Shown piece after piece: positions 45,487 to 54,746 of a DNA stretch of 64,000 nucleotides. Made by a program: the position numbers and the translations under genes. Under the pieces are notes generated by a model. That model worked only from the letters and a program-made list of their open reading frames with translations. It was not told where the DNA came from and ran no database searches. Each line of letters opens with the position of its first letter. Position 1 is the stretch's first letter. Source of the DNA: Listeria ivanovii subsp. londoniensis (GTDB lineage Bacteria; Bacillota; Bacilli; Lactobacillales; Listeriaceae); assembly GCF_000763495.1 (NCBI RefSeq), contig NZ_CP009576.1, positions 2,518,501 to 2,582,500 on the forward strand, in the 5' to 3' direction.

Positions 45487-46601
45487 TTGAATTCCTCCAG
45501 ATCTTTTTGTAATTGGGATGTGGATAAATTTTGGCGAACGGTATATTCTGATTCAAGTGTTCGCGCAGCATTGACACTCCCAGTTTTTAAAATATCTTGC
45601 AATGATTTTCTTTCTAACCATGCATAAATGACAGCTGAACAAAATGCATCGCCTGCTCCAGTCACATCAACAATATCTTTAATAACTATCGCTGGTTCAA
45701 AAATGACGCCTTCTACTTTATTCGCCGCGACTGCTCCTTTGCTGCCATTAGTTACAATAACATTTTCGACACCTAATTCGAGCCATCTTTCTGCAGCTAA
45801 GCGCCAATCTTCGTCACTCTCAATTGTCATTCCTAAATGCGTTTCCGATTCATCTCGGTTACAGATTAGCCAAGTTACATGATCAAGCCGCTCGGGTAAA
45901 TGAGACATTTTAGGAGAGGATACAGGGACTAAAACTAATGGAATAGAATTAATTTCTGCAAAACTCCCCAAGTATTCTAGTGTTTCCTTAGGGCAGTTCA
46001 AGTCCGCAATTATTGCACTTGCTTGACTGAGTAAACCTTCATTTTTTGCTAGTACATCTGGCGTCAAATGGTCATATGCCTCCATGTCAGCAAGCGCCAC
46101 GAGTAAGTCCCCATTATTTTCGAGTACAGCAGTATAAGATCCGGTTGCAATACTTGGAAATGCAGTTGCATAATCTAGATTCATGTATGTATTACTAGCA
46201 CTTTTAACAGCTTCCCAATCTGAATCAGTTCCACAAGCAGTCAGTAAAATAACTTCTTTGCCGAGGCGTCCTAGATTTTCGCCAACATTTCGAGCAACTC
46301 CACCGGCACTTTGGGTAGATCTGACTGGGTTAGACGTAGCAAGTTGCGCTTTGTCTTTAATATAAAACTTCCGATCAACATTCGCTCCACCTATACAAAC
46401 GATTTGTTTTGCTTCATTTAAAATATAGGCTTTCCCTAAAATACGACCCTTTTTAATTAGACCAGAAATAAGGTTCGCTACTGTCGGTCTCGATAAATCA
46501 AGAATATCAGCAAGTTCTTGTTGAGAAATGTAAGGATTTTTACGGATGGAATTGAAAATTATCTCTTCCTTTTCGTTCATTTTCGCTTTATTATTCTCCA
46601 C
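45483..46601 (-). CDS. psuK: Pseudouridine kinase with N-terminal helix-turn-helix (kinase-regulator fusion)
   Basis: About 372 residues. Residues about 8-60 are a winged helix ([20 protein letters not shown], then [11 protein letters not shown]). Residues about 70-365 are a PfkB-type kinase: [35 protein letters not shown] and the catalytic [13 protein letters not shown]. It phosphorylates pseudouridine for PsuG. The extra DNA-binding domain suggests that it also represses its own operon, and a palindrome at the predicted transcription start supports this. GTG 46601 is chosen, with GGAGGTG 11 nt upstream; longer forms starting at ATG 46619 or 46682 lack a site. Confidence 0.88.
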   Translation of the reverse strand: MENNKAKMNEKEEIIFNSIRKNPYISQQELADILDLSRPTVANLISGLIKKGRILGKAYILNEAKQIVCIGGANVDRKFYIKDKAQLATSNPVRSTQSAGGVARNVGENLGRLGKEVILLTACGTDSDWEAVKSASNTYMNLDYATAFPSIATGSYTAVLENNGDLLVALADMEAYDHLTPDVLAKNEGLLSQASAIIADLNCPKETLEYLGSFAEINSIPLVLVPVSSPKMSHLPERLDHVTWLICNRDESETHLGMTIESDEDWRLAAERWLELGVENVIVTNGSKGAVAANKVEGVIFEPAIVIKDIVDVTGAGDAFCSAVIYAWLERKSLQDILKTGSVNAARTLESEYTVRQNLSTSQLQKDLEEFK

Positions 46602-46622
46602 GATATAATGCACCTCCATTCC

Positions 46623-46682
46623 AAACTTTTGTTCATTTTTTAAACATAAGTTTATTATATATGTAAATGCTTTCTTTTGCAA
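46623..46682 (-). promoter_or_regulatory. psuK promoter with a 31-bp palindromic operator
   Basis: Minus strand: TTGCAA (46682-46677), 17-nt spacer, TATAAT (46659-46654), a near-consensus promoter with a start near 46647. Directly after the -10 lies AAACTTATGTTTAA-N3-ATGAACAAAAGTTT (46653-46623), where 12 of 14 positions of the two arms match. It covers the transcription start, as expected for a repressor site, probably of the PsuK helix-turn-helix domain. Confidence 0.65.
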
Positions 46683-46689
46683 ATAAAAA

Positions 46690-46727
46690 AACGAAAACCC
46701 GCTTCTCTTCAGAAGAAAATTTTCGCT
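46690..46727 (-). terminator. Terminator of the rsuA-like gene
   Basis: CGAAAA/TTTTCG outer stem with an inner CTTCT/AGAAG pairing, followed on the minus strand by T7. Confidence 0.6.
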
Positions 46728-46731
46728 AGTT

Positions 46732-47433
46732 TTATTTATTTTGTAAGAGAGCTAGTTCCTCATCAGTCAATGATCGATATTCCCCTAAACGAAGTGCTTC
46801 ATCTAGCTTGAGTTTCCCCATAGAAATTCGTTTTAAATATGTGACAGTTTTCCCTGTTGCTGCAAACATTCTTTTTACTTGATGGAATTTACCTTCTTGT
46901 ATCGTTACATTGATTTCGCTTGGAGTAATAATTTCTAAGTGTGCTGGTTTGCAGGTATAACCATCATCTAATGTGATTCCTGTTTGAAATGCTTCTATGT
47001 CGGCTACTGTCACATTGCCTTCGATTTTGGCATAATATGTTTTATCAATATGCTTTTTTGGTGAGAGTAAATTGTGCGCTAACGTTCCGTCGTTTGTAAT
47101 AATTAGCAGCCCTTCTGTATCCTTATCCAGCCTACCCACTGGAAAAGGATTTGTTAGCGTATCTTCTTGTGCTAATAAATCAATAACCGTTTCTGATAGG
47201 TTATCTTCGGTTGCGCTAACCACATTTTGCGGTTTATGGAGCATAAAATAAACAAATTCTTGATAGACAACCGGATTCCCATGAACTGTAATTTGGTCTT
47301 TTTCCGGATTTACTTGTAGTTTGCTATCTTTTTGGATAGTACCATTTACCGTAACTGAGCCAGATTTCAGAAGCGGCTTCACTTCTCTTCGACTGCCATA
47401 ACCTGTGTGAGACAATAGTTTATCTAAGCGCAT
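46732..47433 (-). CDS. rsuA: RsuA-type 16S rRNA pseudouridine synthase
   Basis: A 233-residue RsuA/RluB-family enzyme: N-terminal S4 RNA-binding domain (MRLDKLLSHTGYGSRREVK, then SGSVTVNG) and catalytic domain with GRLDKDTEGLLIITNDG carrying the invariant Asp, then KTYYAKIEG and EGKFHQVKRMFAATGKTV. Length fits RsuA, which makes pseudouridine 516 in 16S rRNA. ATG 47433 has AAAAGGAGC upstream; an extension to 47475 lacks a site. Its location next to the pseudouridine salvage genes is notable but the two have separate promoters. Confidence 0.88.
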   Translation of the reverse strand: MRLDKLLSHTGYGSRREVKPLLKSGSVTVNGTIQKDSKLQVNPEKDQITVHGNPVVYQEFVYFMLHKPQNVVSATEDNLSETVIDLLAQEDTLTNPFPVGRLDKDTEGLLIITNDGTLAHNLLSPKKHIDKTYYAKIEGNVTVADIEAFQTGITLDDGYTCKPAHLEIITPSEINVTIQEGKFHQVKRMFAATGKTVTYLKRISMGKLKLDEALRLGEYRSLTDEELALLQNK

Positions 47434-47497
47434 AATCAAGCTCCTTTTTCTTTTATTGTAACAAAAAAGTCGCATTTTCTCAAAAAGACTACTTATA

Positions 47498-47531
47498 AAA
47501 TATCGCTAGACTACTGAGTGGGCTTAGCGAT
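47498..47531 (-). terminator. Probable terminator of the Na+/H+ antiporter gene
   Basis: ATCGCTA (47502-47508)/TAGCGAT (47525-47531) followed on the minus strand by ATTTTATAAG. Loop of 16 nt; moderate. Confidence 0.5.
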
Positions 47532-47587
47532 TGTTCCTAATTAACCTGCACAATCATCTGAAATCATTATATGCTTCTTCAACTGTA

Positions 47588-49534
47588 TTACAATTGAAAA
47601 CTAGCTTCTATTGCAAGTAAATTATCCCGATAAACTTTCATTTCTTTCCGAGTAATATCTCCTTTTTCAAAATACCGTTGAATTGTTTCTCGCTCAATTT
47701 GAGATGCTAGGTCAATGGTAGTTTGCAACTCTTCCACATCACTTTCTCTTTTAGCATCTTTGGTGAAAAGCGACTGCTCAAAGGTAATTAAATACAGTGA
47801 AATAATTTCTGGACTATATTCCGTGTTGTCTAACTCATGTAATTTTTGTACGATAAATTCATTATTTTCCCTTTGTAATTTAATACGCTCTTTTCTGCGC
47901 TCCTCAAAAGATAAAGGAACAATTCGGAAACTACGAAAACCGTGACGCAACATTTGACGATATCTTACTCTGGCACGGTATTTTTCTTCTCTTGTTTGAA
48001 CGTATAATCTTTTACCTAGACGCATCATAACAGACAAGCCAACTCCTGTATCAATTTTCTTTTCAAAAACGAGTCTCCTAGTGTTTTCAAGTTGCCATTC
48101 TTGTGTTAAACGCCGAAGTTCTTTTTCAGTCGTGTTTACTTCTTTATGCTTCATCAATGAAAAAATCCGATCATTGTACATTTTTAAGACTTTATTCATT
48201 TCTACCATATTTTCATCTGTTTTATAGGCTTGCAGTTGGTTCACTACATCGCGTAGTAGGACAATATCAGCTTCATGATCTGCAACTGTCACGTCTTTTT
48301 TCGCCGCGAAAAGTGGTAGAGTGAAATTCGCAAGTAAAAGTGTCGTGATAATAACGCCCGCCGCAATGAATATAAGCAAGTCTCGCTCTGGAAAGGCATT
48401 GCCATCACCAAGTACAAATGGAAGCGACAGCGCACTGACCAAGGTGATGGTCCCTCTTACACCAGCAACAGTATAAAGAAAAGTGTTTTTAAACCTGCTA
48501 ATTAAATCATTTTTCGGTTGCTCCTCAAAGTTTCGGAAAAACAAAATCCAAAGAAAACGAAGGCCAAGTAGTAAAATGGTAATTCCTAAAATATACACGA
48601 ATAGCATACTTTTATGTATACCCGAATCTAACCAAATCGTCTCCATAATTTGTGGCAGCTGCGTTCCCAGTAGAATAAATACTAATCCGTTCAAGCTAAA
48701 AGTAATGACAGACCAAGTGTTTTTTGAAAGTAAATTCAGCTGTGCAATTTCAGGATTGATTTTCTTATAGCTGAAAGAGTGCACCATTCCACCACTAACA
48801 ACAGCTAAAATTCCGTTGACTCCTACTTTTTCTGCCACCATAAAAATTAAAAACGGTAGCAATATTTCCATCAGCATAAAGGAAGTTACATTTTCAATCC
48901 CCATTTGCCGTAAGCCACGCATTAGTATAATTTTAAGCAAACTCATTACAGCCCCAAGCGCGATTCCACCTAAAGATAGTAATAAAAAGCTTGTTCCAGC
49001 AGTCATAAAGGAAAAAGTTCCCGTCACAAGTGCAAGTACTGCAAATTGAAACGAAACTAGTCCCGAAGCATCATTTATCAGAGACTCGCCTTCTAAAATA
49101 TGCATGATTTTATGTGGAATTTTCACTTTTTCTGCTAAAGCTCCCACCGCAACGGCATCTGTTGGTGCAAGTGCGGCCGCAAGTGCAAATGCTGCTGCAA
49201 AAGGGATAACTGGAATTAAATAATGAATAAATGTTCCAAGAATTCCAACTGTCACAAACACTAACCCAATCGATAACGACAAAATTGCTTTTCTGTTTTT
49301 CCATAATGATTTTTTATCCGTATTGGCACCGTCATTAAAAAGAATCGGCGCCATGAATAATAGTAAAAATAACTCCGGATTTAAATCCATCGTATGGTCT
49401 CCAAGCGGAATTGCCAACATAATTCCTAACAACACTTGAATCAAAGGCACGGCAATACTAGGCAAAAATCGACTTAGTACATTCGATAAAAAAACAGCAC
49501 TTAACATTAATAAAATAAGCTCAAAAATCTCCAT
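47588..49534 (-). CDS. CPA1-family Na+/H+ antiporter
   Basis: A 648-residue protein. Residues about 1-410 form about 12 membrane helices of the NhaP/NHE fold, with the transport motifs AAALAPTDAVAVGAL and ESLINDASGLVSFQFAV (the Asn-Asp pair). Residues about 420-648 form a long charged, helical cytoplasmic tail. It should exchange Na+ or K+ for H+ in pH and salt homeostasis. ATG 49534 has GAGG about 9 nt upstream; ATG 49549 is less likely. Monocistronic. Confidence 0.9.
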   Translation of the reverse strand: MEIFELILLMLSAVFLSNVLSRFLPSIAVPLIQVLLGIMLAIPLGDHTMDLNPELFLLLFMAPILFNDGANTDKKSLWKNRKAILSLSIGLVFVTVGILGTFIHYLIPVIPFAAAFALAAALAPTDAVAVGALAEKVKIPHKIMHILEGESLINDASGLVSFQFAVLALVTGTFSFMTAGTSFLLLSLGGIALGAVMSLLKIILMRGLRQMGIENVTSFMLMEILLPFLIFMVAEKVGVNGILAVVSGGMVHSFSYKKINPEIAQLNLLSKNTWSVITFSLNGLVFILLGTQLPQIMETIWLDSGIHKSMLFVYILGITILLLGLRFLWILFFRNFEEQPKNDLISRFKNTFLYTVAGVRGTITLVSALSLPFVLGDGNAFPERDLLIFIAAGVIITTLLLANFTLPLFAAKKDVTVADHEADIVLLRDVVNQLQAYKTDENMVEMNKVLKMYNDRIFSLMKHKEVNTTEKELRRLTQEWQLENTRRLVFEKKIDTGVGLSVMMRLGKRLYVQTREEKYRARVRYRQMLRHGFRSFRIVPLSFEERRKERIKLQRENNEFIVQKLHELDNTEYSPEIISLYLITFEQSLFTKDAKRESDVEELQTTIDLASQIERETIQRYFEKGDITRKEMKVYRDNLLAIEASFQL

Positions 49535-49650
49535 TGTTATATCCCTCATTTTCTCCCACTCATTGATGTATCTGCGTTATAAAAAGTCCCCCAAAGCGCA
49601 ATTTGTCTCGTTCCCCATACTAACAAAAAAAATATTCGAAAACATCCGTC

Positions 49651-51255
49651 TTAGTATGGAGATTTTTGATAGACGATTTGCTCATTTACAACAGTCATTT
49701 CTACCGTAATTTCGCGGATTGCAGCAGGCTCTATTTGAAATGGATCCTCAGTCAAAATGGTGAAATCAGCAACATAACCTGGCTTGATTTGTCCACGAGT
49801 ATGACTTTTATAACTTGCAAAAGCTGCTCCTGTTGTATATAACTGGATTGCTTCATATACGCTTAAAGCTTCTTCCGGCCAGTACTTAACTCCATCTAAA
49901 TCTGCATTTGCAGTCCTCGTGACAGCAGCATGAATCGCCCAAAATGGATTTGGCACTTCAATTGGTGCATCACTTCCCCCTGCAAGATGAAGCCCAGTGG
50001 AAACGAATGATTTCCAGGCGAAAGCTAGTGGTGGGTGTGTTTCTCCAAGGACATCAAGCGCCCACGGGAGATCACTTGCCATGAATTGTGGTTGGATATC
50101 AAATAGTACAGGCATTTTAGCTGCCTCGGCTACTAATTCTTTTGTAAGCCATGGTGTATGAATTAAGCGGTCATATTGTCCGTCTTTTGGAGGGTTGGCA
50201 CGTAAAGAGCGAATCACATTGGAAAACGCTAAATCCCCTAGAATATGAATTGCTACTGGTAAACCTTCTTTTCTAGCTAGTTTGACCAAATTTTCAAACT
50301 CTAAGTCCGAATGGATTTTTAAGCCTTTTTCAGTTGGATTATCGGCATATCCAGCACTCATTAGAGCTGTCCGCGACCCAACAGTACCGTCATAAAAAAT
50401 TTTCATCGCACCTAATTCTACAAAATCATCGCCATTAATGAAGGTTTCATTTGAAGCAACAAATGCCTTCCACTCTGCATGATGAATTAAAAGTTGTGCG
50501 CGAAATGGTAGCTTTTCTGCTCCTAATGTTTTTCTAAAAGCAGCTAATGTTGACTCGAAGCCTGTAAAATAATGTAGATCTTCTGAATGAGCACCTGTAA
50601 TTCCTTTTGACCATAAGTCTTTAATAGCTATTTCTAACCATGCTGTTAGTTCAGATGGTGTAGCTGGTGGAAAAGCATTAATCGCGAGCGTTGTAGCATT
50701 ATCTCTTAAAATGCCTGTAAAATCTCCTGCCTGATTTTGAACAATTTCTCCTCCACCATCAAAGTCATTTTCCGAAAAATCCTTAATATGAGCTAATAAA
50801 GCAGAATTAATCGACACACTATGATAATCAATACGTCTCACTAAAATCGGATTGGTGCTACTTATTCCATCCAAATCTCCTATTGAAATGAAGGTTTTTT
50901 CATCAGTCCATTTATTTTCATCATAACCTTCGACAAACAGCCACTCATCTTCTGCTAATCGGTTCACTCGTTCTGAAATAAGCGATAATGCTTCTTTTTT
51001 TGTCGTACTTTGATTTAAATTAAGTCGTTCTAGTGCTTGTCCATACCATAATAAATGGATATGGGCATCGACAAATCCTGGAAAAATAATTTTACCAGCA
51101 AGGTCAATCGTTTCATCAATCTTATGTTGATAGCATGTTTCTAATTCTGTTGTTTCACCCACCGCATAAATTCGACCGTTTTCGGTTAATACAGCAGAAA
51201 CCACTTCACCTTCAGCAGTCATTTGGTAAAATTGTCCATTTTTCCATAATTTCAT
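49651..51255 (-). CDS. YtcJ-like metal-dependent amidohydrolase
   Basis: A 534-residue amidohydrolase superfamily (amidohydro_3) enzyme. Metal ligands: GFVDAHIHLLWYG (H-x-H), His in YHSVSIN and AIHILGD, Asp in GGSDAPIEVPNPF. N- and C-terminal strands form the small beta domain, which includes ADFTILTEDPF. B. subtilis YtcJ and Arthrobacter NfdA (N-substituted formamide deformylase) are relatives. It lies 2 nt after an MFS gene, so the pair probably imports and hydrolyses an amide or ester. Substrate unknown. GGAGGAG lies before the ATG. Confidence 0.83.
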   Translation of the reverse strand: MKLWKNGQFYQMTAEGEVVSAVLTENGRIYAVGETTELETCYQHKIDETIDLAGKIIFPGFVDAHIHLLWYGQALERLNLNQSTTKKEALSLISERVNRLAEDEWLFVEGYDENKWTDEKTFISIGDLDGISSTNPILVRRIDYHSVSINSALLAHIKDFSENDFDGGGEIVQNQAGDFTGILRDNATTLAINAFPPATPSELTAWLEIAIKDLWSKGITGAHSEDLHYFTGFESTLAAFRKTLGAEKLPFRAQLLIHHAEWKAFVASNETFINGDDFVELGAMKIFYDGTVGSRTALMSAGYADNPTEKGLKIHSDLEFENLVKLARKEGLPVAIHILGDLAFSNVIRSLRANPPKDGQYDRLIHTPWLTKELVAEAAKMPVLFDIQPQFMASDLPWALDVLGETHPPLAFAWKSFVSTGLHLAGGSDAPIEVPNPFWAIHAAVTRTANADLDGVKYWPEEALSVYEAIQLYTTGAAFASYKSHTRGQIKPGYVADFTILTEDPFQIEPAAIREITVEMTVVNEQIVYQKSPY

Positions 51256-51257
51256 TT

Positions 51258-52499
51258 CTACTCCTCCTGACTTATGGAAACTTGTAAAGCTGTTTTTTCT
51301 TGTTGATCCTTTTTCTGTAGAATTTGTTGTAATGTGATGCTAATAAGTGCACATCCTAGCAAGATAAATGCGCCGATGAACAAGGCTTTTATTCCGCCTA
51401 AATTTTGAACGACAATCGCGCCAACAAAAGGTGCCAACATTCGAGCAGCTGTAGCCATTCCGTTGACAAGGCCTTGATATAATCCTGCAGCACCTTTTGG
51501 AGCAAGTTGATAGGCAATGGTTGGAATAGCTGGCCAAGCAAACATTTCTCCGATCGTTAAAAAAGTCATTCCAATCACAAACCCACTATATACACTTGCA
51601 TTCATTGCCACAACAAAGGATAGGATAAATAAGAAAATCCCGATATAAATTTGTGCGAGTAAATGTTTTTTAAACCTACCTACAACTGGAATTAAGATTA
51701 ATTGCCCCAGTACGATAAGTGCACCATTCAGGCTCCATAAATTACCATATTGGCTTGCTGTCACACCTTTTATTTCCGTCATATAAGTAGACAGATTCGA
51801 CTGCCATTGTACATGTGGTAATTGACACAACAAATAGGCAAGTAATAATAATACAAACGACCATAGCGCTAGCTTAGTTGGGAACTCTCGCTTGATACCT
51901 TTCTTACGATGCTTTGTTTCCGCAGTGACTTTCTCTGATTTCCAGTCAATTTTATGGAAGAAAAAGAAAAAATAACCGGCGAAAATTAGTGCAAAAATAA
52001 ATGACCCAATATACACATGGCTCATCCCTCGTGTTGCGAGCAGCCCTGCCAAAAGCGGTCCTACAGCAACACCGATATTTTGTGCCACATAAATGGCGTT
52101 AAATCCTGTCCTTCCGCCAGTCGGATGCGTCAATCCTGCGGCGGCGTATAGACCTGAGAAAACCATTCCCATCGCAACGCCAACTCCCCATAAGTTCCAA
52201 ATAAAGAATGGAAACCCATGAAAGAAACATAGTGAAGCAGTAGCAAGTACGAGTATAATTGTTCCGATTGTTAATGAAATAAAACCTGAGAAACGATCAA
52301 ATATAAGCCCGCCAATGATACTCGATACAATTCCTACGCCAGAATTAATTAATAAAACGAGTGAAGCATCCGTCGTTGTCATTCCTAATTCTTGTGTCAT
52401 ATAAATCATATTAAAAGGCCAAATAAACGAAAGCCCAGTATAAAGTAACACCATTCCAATAATAACAATCCATAAATCCCTCGGTAACCATTTTGCCAT
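51258..52499 (-). CDS. MFS transporter linked to the amidohydrolase
   Basis: A 413-residue major facilitator with 12 predicted helices; the helix 2-3 loop is GLIFDRFSGFIS and a basic loop KHRKKGIKREF follows helix 6. The C-terminal tail is hydrophilic (KKDQQEKTALQ). Drug-efflux-like proteins have the same layout, but close coupling with the amidohydrolase (2-nt gap) argues for uptake of its substrate. The ribosome binding site GAAGGG is 11 nt from the ATG, somewhat long. Confidence 0.82.
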   Translation of the reverse strand: MAKWLPRDLWIVIIGMVLLYTGLSFIWPFNMIYMTQELGMTTTDASLVLLINSGVGIVSSIIGGLIFDRFSGFISLTIGTIILVLATASLCFFHGFPFFIWNLWGVGVAMGMVFSGLYAAAGLTHPTGGRTGFNAIYVAQNIGVAVGPLLAGLLATRGMSHVYIGSFIFALIFAGYFFFFFHKIDWKSEKVTAETKHRKKGIKREFPTKLALWSFVLLLLAYLLCQLPHVQWQSNLSTYMTEIKGVTASQYGNLWSLNGALIVLGQLILIPVVGRFKKHLLAQIYIGIFLFILSFVVAMNASVYSGFVIGMTFLTIGEMFAWPAIPTIAYQLAPKGAAGLYQGLVNGMATAARMLAPFVGAIVVQNLGGIKALFIGAFILLGCALISITLQQILQKKDQQEKTALQVSISQEE

Positions 52500-52574
52500 A
52501 ACTACACTATCCCTTCATTAAAACTCACTTTTTTAGGTTATCACAACTAACTCCATCCGAAAAGGAAAATTTCA

Positions 52575-52636
52575 TAAAAAAAGGCCACCTAGCAAATTTT
52601 GCTGGTGGCTATAGGGACTGGTAATAATTCCCTATC
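52575..52636 (-). terminator. Double hairpin terminator downstream of the unknown gene
   Basis: On the minus strand ATAGGGA/TCCCTAT (52635-52611) is followed by GCCACCAGCAAA/TTTGCT-a-GGTGGC and T7 (52582-52576). The second hairpin is a strong intrinsic terminator for the gene at 52697-53293. Confidence 0.85.
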
Positions 52637-52696
52637 ACGGTTACTATAAGTCTACTATGAAATTGCCTTTTTGTCTGTTAAATTATCAAAAATATT

Positions 52697-53293
52697 TCAA
52701 CTATTTTTTCGAGTAAGCAAATTATAATTCCATTGTCTTATATAATGGTGCAATTGAAGTAGATCCACTTCCAAATAGTACCCTAATTCTCGAATAATAT
52801 ATCGCCCTTTAAGATCATTCAATTGTTTGCACCAAGTCTCATTTGACATGAATTTCGTGATGTCTTTTCTAACAGACTCTTTTTCGATTTTCCAAGTCGT
52901 TGTTCGAATTCTTTCAGGTATTTTTTTGATAAACCACTGAATAATATCGACATTCTTATATTTATTTAAAGAATTAGTCTCTATTTCAATCAAAATATCT
53001 ACATTTAATTCGTCAATACCTTTTAACGTTTCTTCTACATATATTAATGGAATCTTCCAAGCAACGGTTTTACAGAGGGGTCGGATTTTTGTCTGTTCCC
53101 TTGTAAATCCAAAAACCATTCCTTTTCCCCACGAGGTATTTTTTTGCGCATACTGCATCACGCTACCTTCATCAATCGCGTAAACGTATTGTCCATTTTC
53201 CGGACAATCGATAATTTCCTCTTTTTCCCAGTAAACTAATTTTGTTACTTCTTGAAACATTGGATTACTAGTCAAAAAAAACATTACCTCCAT
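52697..53293 (-). CDS. Unknown protein, possibly Crp/Fnr-like
   Basis: A 198-residue soluble protein that I do not recognise. The first 110 residues are beta-rich with YVYAIDEGSVMQYAQ and GMVFGFTRE, which loosely resemble a cyclic-nucleotide-binding jelly roll. The rest is helical and basic (RKDITKFMSNETW, then YIIRELGYYLEVDLLQLHHYI) and could form a divergent winged helix. Listeria has many Crp/Fnr-type (PrfA-like) proteins, so a degenerate regulator is possible, but motif support is weak. ATG 53293 has GAGGAGCG upstream. Monocistronic with a strong terminator. Confidence 0.6.
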   Translation of the reverse strand: MEVMFFLTSNPMFQEVTKLVYWEKEEIIDCPENGQYVYAIDEGSVMQYAQKNTSWGKGMVFGFTREQTKIRPLCKTVAWKIPLIYVEETLKGIDELNVDILIEIETNSLNKYKNVDIIQWFIKKIPERIRTTTWKIEKESVRKDITKFMSNETWCKQLNDLKGRYIIRELGYYLEVDLLQLHHYIRQWNYNLLTRKNS

Positions 53294-53352
53294 AGTAAAC
53301 GCTCCTCTCATTTAATTTACCTCATGCCAAATTGAATCTACTTTTATCATAA

Positions 53353-53400
53353 TAAAAAAAAGAGAAGAAAAACGTTCCTAAAGAACACTCTTCCTTCTCC
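53353..53400 (-). terminator. Terminator of the nagB-like/HdeD-like operon
   Basis: Minus-strand stem from GAGAAGgAA to TTtTCTTCTC with inner GTTC/GAAC, followed by T8. Confidence 0.8.
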
Positions 53401-53433
53401 ATTTGTCTATTTTGTGACAAGTTTGCTATTTTT

Positions 53434-53964
53434 TCATGCTTTACTCTCACCTTTTCTCATAACTCTCCAAAGAGATAGACAAGTTACACCCTGCAAAATG
53501 AAAAATAAACCTAAAATAATTCCAATTGCGATAGCTACTAACGTATTTGTGAATAGCGAAATAACGGCAATGATTAAACCAAGAATCCCCATTACAAGTA
53601 ATAGTGTCCAACCAGGTAAGCCTTTGACAGAAAATGCAGTTAAGATACGCAATACTGCTGAAGCTAAAATCCAAATGGCAAAAATAATGATAAAGATACG
53701 TTCTGCCATATTAGATTGGAAAATCGCAAAAGCACCAACAACAATAGATAAAATACCATCAAGCATTATCCATTTGGAAATACTCCAATATTTTTGTTCA
53801 CCGAAATAAGAAATCACCTCATTAATACCATTTAAAACTAAAATAATCCCGATGAAAATAGTTAATGCTTTTAGTGAAGTACTTGGATTAAACATTAAAT
53901 AGATACCAAGACCGATCATCACTATCCCTAAAAGCAAAATAAAATATAAATAAACTTTTCTCAT
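53434..53964 (-). CDS. HdeD-like (DUF308) membrane protein
   Basis: A 176-residue protein with six short hydrophobic helices in the tandem DUF308 pattern (GIVMIGLGIYLMFNPS, DGILSIVVGAFAIFQS, VMGILGLIIAVISLF). E. coli HdeD belongs to this family and is linked to acid resistance at high cell density; here the gene lies about 5.4 kb from the glutamate decarboxylase genes, so an acid-stress role is possible but unproven. AAGGAG precedes the ATG. It follows the nagB-like gene by 14 nt and is co-transcribed, possibly from a sigma-B promoter. Confidence 0.82.
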   Translation of the reverse strand: MRKVYLYFILLLGIVMIGLGIYLMFNPSTSLKALTIFIGIILVLNGINEVISYFGEQKYWSISKWIMLDGILSIVVGAFAIFQSNMAERIFIIIFAIWILASAVLRILTAFSVKGLPGWTLLLVMGILGLIIAVISLFTNTLVAIAIGIILGLFFILQGVTCLSLWRVMRKGESKA

Positions 53965-53978
53965 ACTACCACTCCTTT

Positions 53979-54710
53979 TTAATGTTTAGTAAGTAATGAT
54001 CCTGCTGCTTCATCGATGACAAACACAACATTCGGATGGTTACGTAAAATAGATGCCGGACAGCTCTCGTTTATCGGTCCTTCTAGCATTCCTTTTACAG
54101 CTTCTGCTTTGCGTTCTCCTGATGCAGTTACGAGAATTTGTTTAGCATCCATCATATCTGCCAAACCGAGAGTCAACATTTGTGATGGTGCTTCGTCTTC
54201 TTTTAAATTATTGTACATAATGGTACTTTTTATAGTAGATTCATCGCTATCTGCTAAAAATAATCGTGCATCAAATGGAGTACCTGGTTCATTTGCTCCT
54301 AGATGTCCATTTACACCTAACCCTAAAATCTGTAAATCACGCTGATTTTCTTTTAAGATTTGCTTATATCGAGCAATTTCATTCGTGAAATCAGCTAGGC
54401 TACCATCTAATAATTCCACTCTTTTGGGCATTTTGGTAATTAAATCATAGAATTTTTGATGCATATATGTGTAAACAGTAAAGGAAGCATCTCGTTTTGC
54501 GACATATTCATCTAAATTCATTAAAAATACTTTTTCGATTGGGATTTCCCCAGCATTAATTCCTTTTACTAGTCCAGCAAACATTCCATCAAAACTAGCT
54601 CCAGTTGTTGTATTGATAACCGGATTTTTCTCTGACTCAATAACTTGTTTGACAACTTCAAGAGCTGCTTGTGACATTTCATCGTACGTTTTCGTTCTGA
54701 TAAGTTTCAT
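53979..54710 (-). CDS. NagB/GamB-like glucosamine-6-phosphate deaminase/isomerase family protein
   Basis: A 243-residue NagB-fold enzyme. Catalytic elements: DEYV (the ring-opening Asp), GLGVNGHLGANEPGTPF with the His-Glu pair, and a phosphate-binding INTTTGAS instead of the usual LATGGTP, so it is a divergent member. It likely interconverts glucosamine 6-phosphate and fructose 6-phosphate or a related amino sugar. ATG 54710 has GGAGGAG upstream; TTG 54713 is less likely. A sigma-B-like promoter overlaps the end of the upstream HAD gene, and the HdeD-like gene follows. Confidence 0.8.
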   Translation of the reverse strand: MKLIRTKTYDEMSQAALEVVKQVIESEKNPVINTTTGASFDGMFAGLVKGINAGEIPIEKVFLMNLDEYVAKRDASFTVYTYMHQKFYDLITKMPKRVELLDGSLADFTNEIARYKQILKENQRDLQILGLGVNGHLGANEPGTPFDARLFLADSDESTIKSTIMYNNLKEDEAPSQMLTLGLADMMDAKQILVTASGERKAEAVKGMLEGPINESCPASILRNHPNVVFVIDEAAGSLLTKH

Positions 54711-54746
54711 CAAATATTCTCCTCCAATTGAACTCCCATACTCTTG

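Noticed and set aside
46183..46365. Antisense frame in psuK
   Set aside because: Shadow of the kinase gene; no initiation signal.
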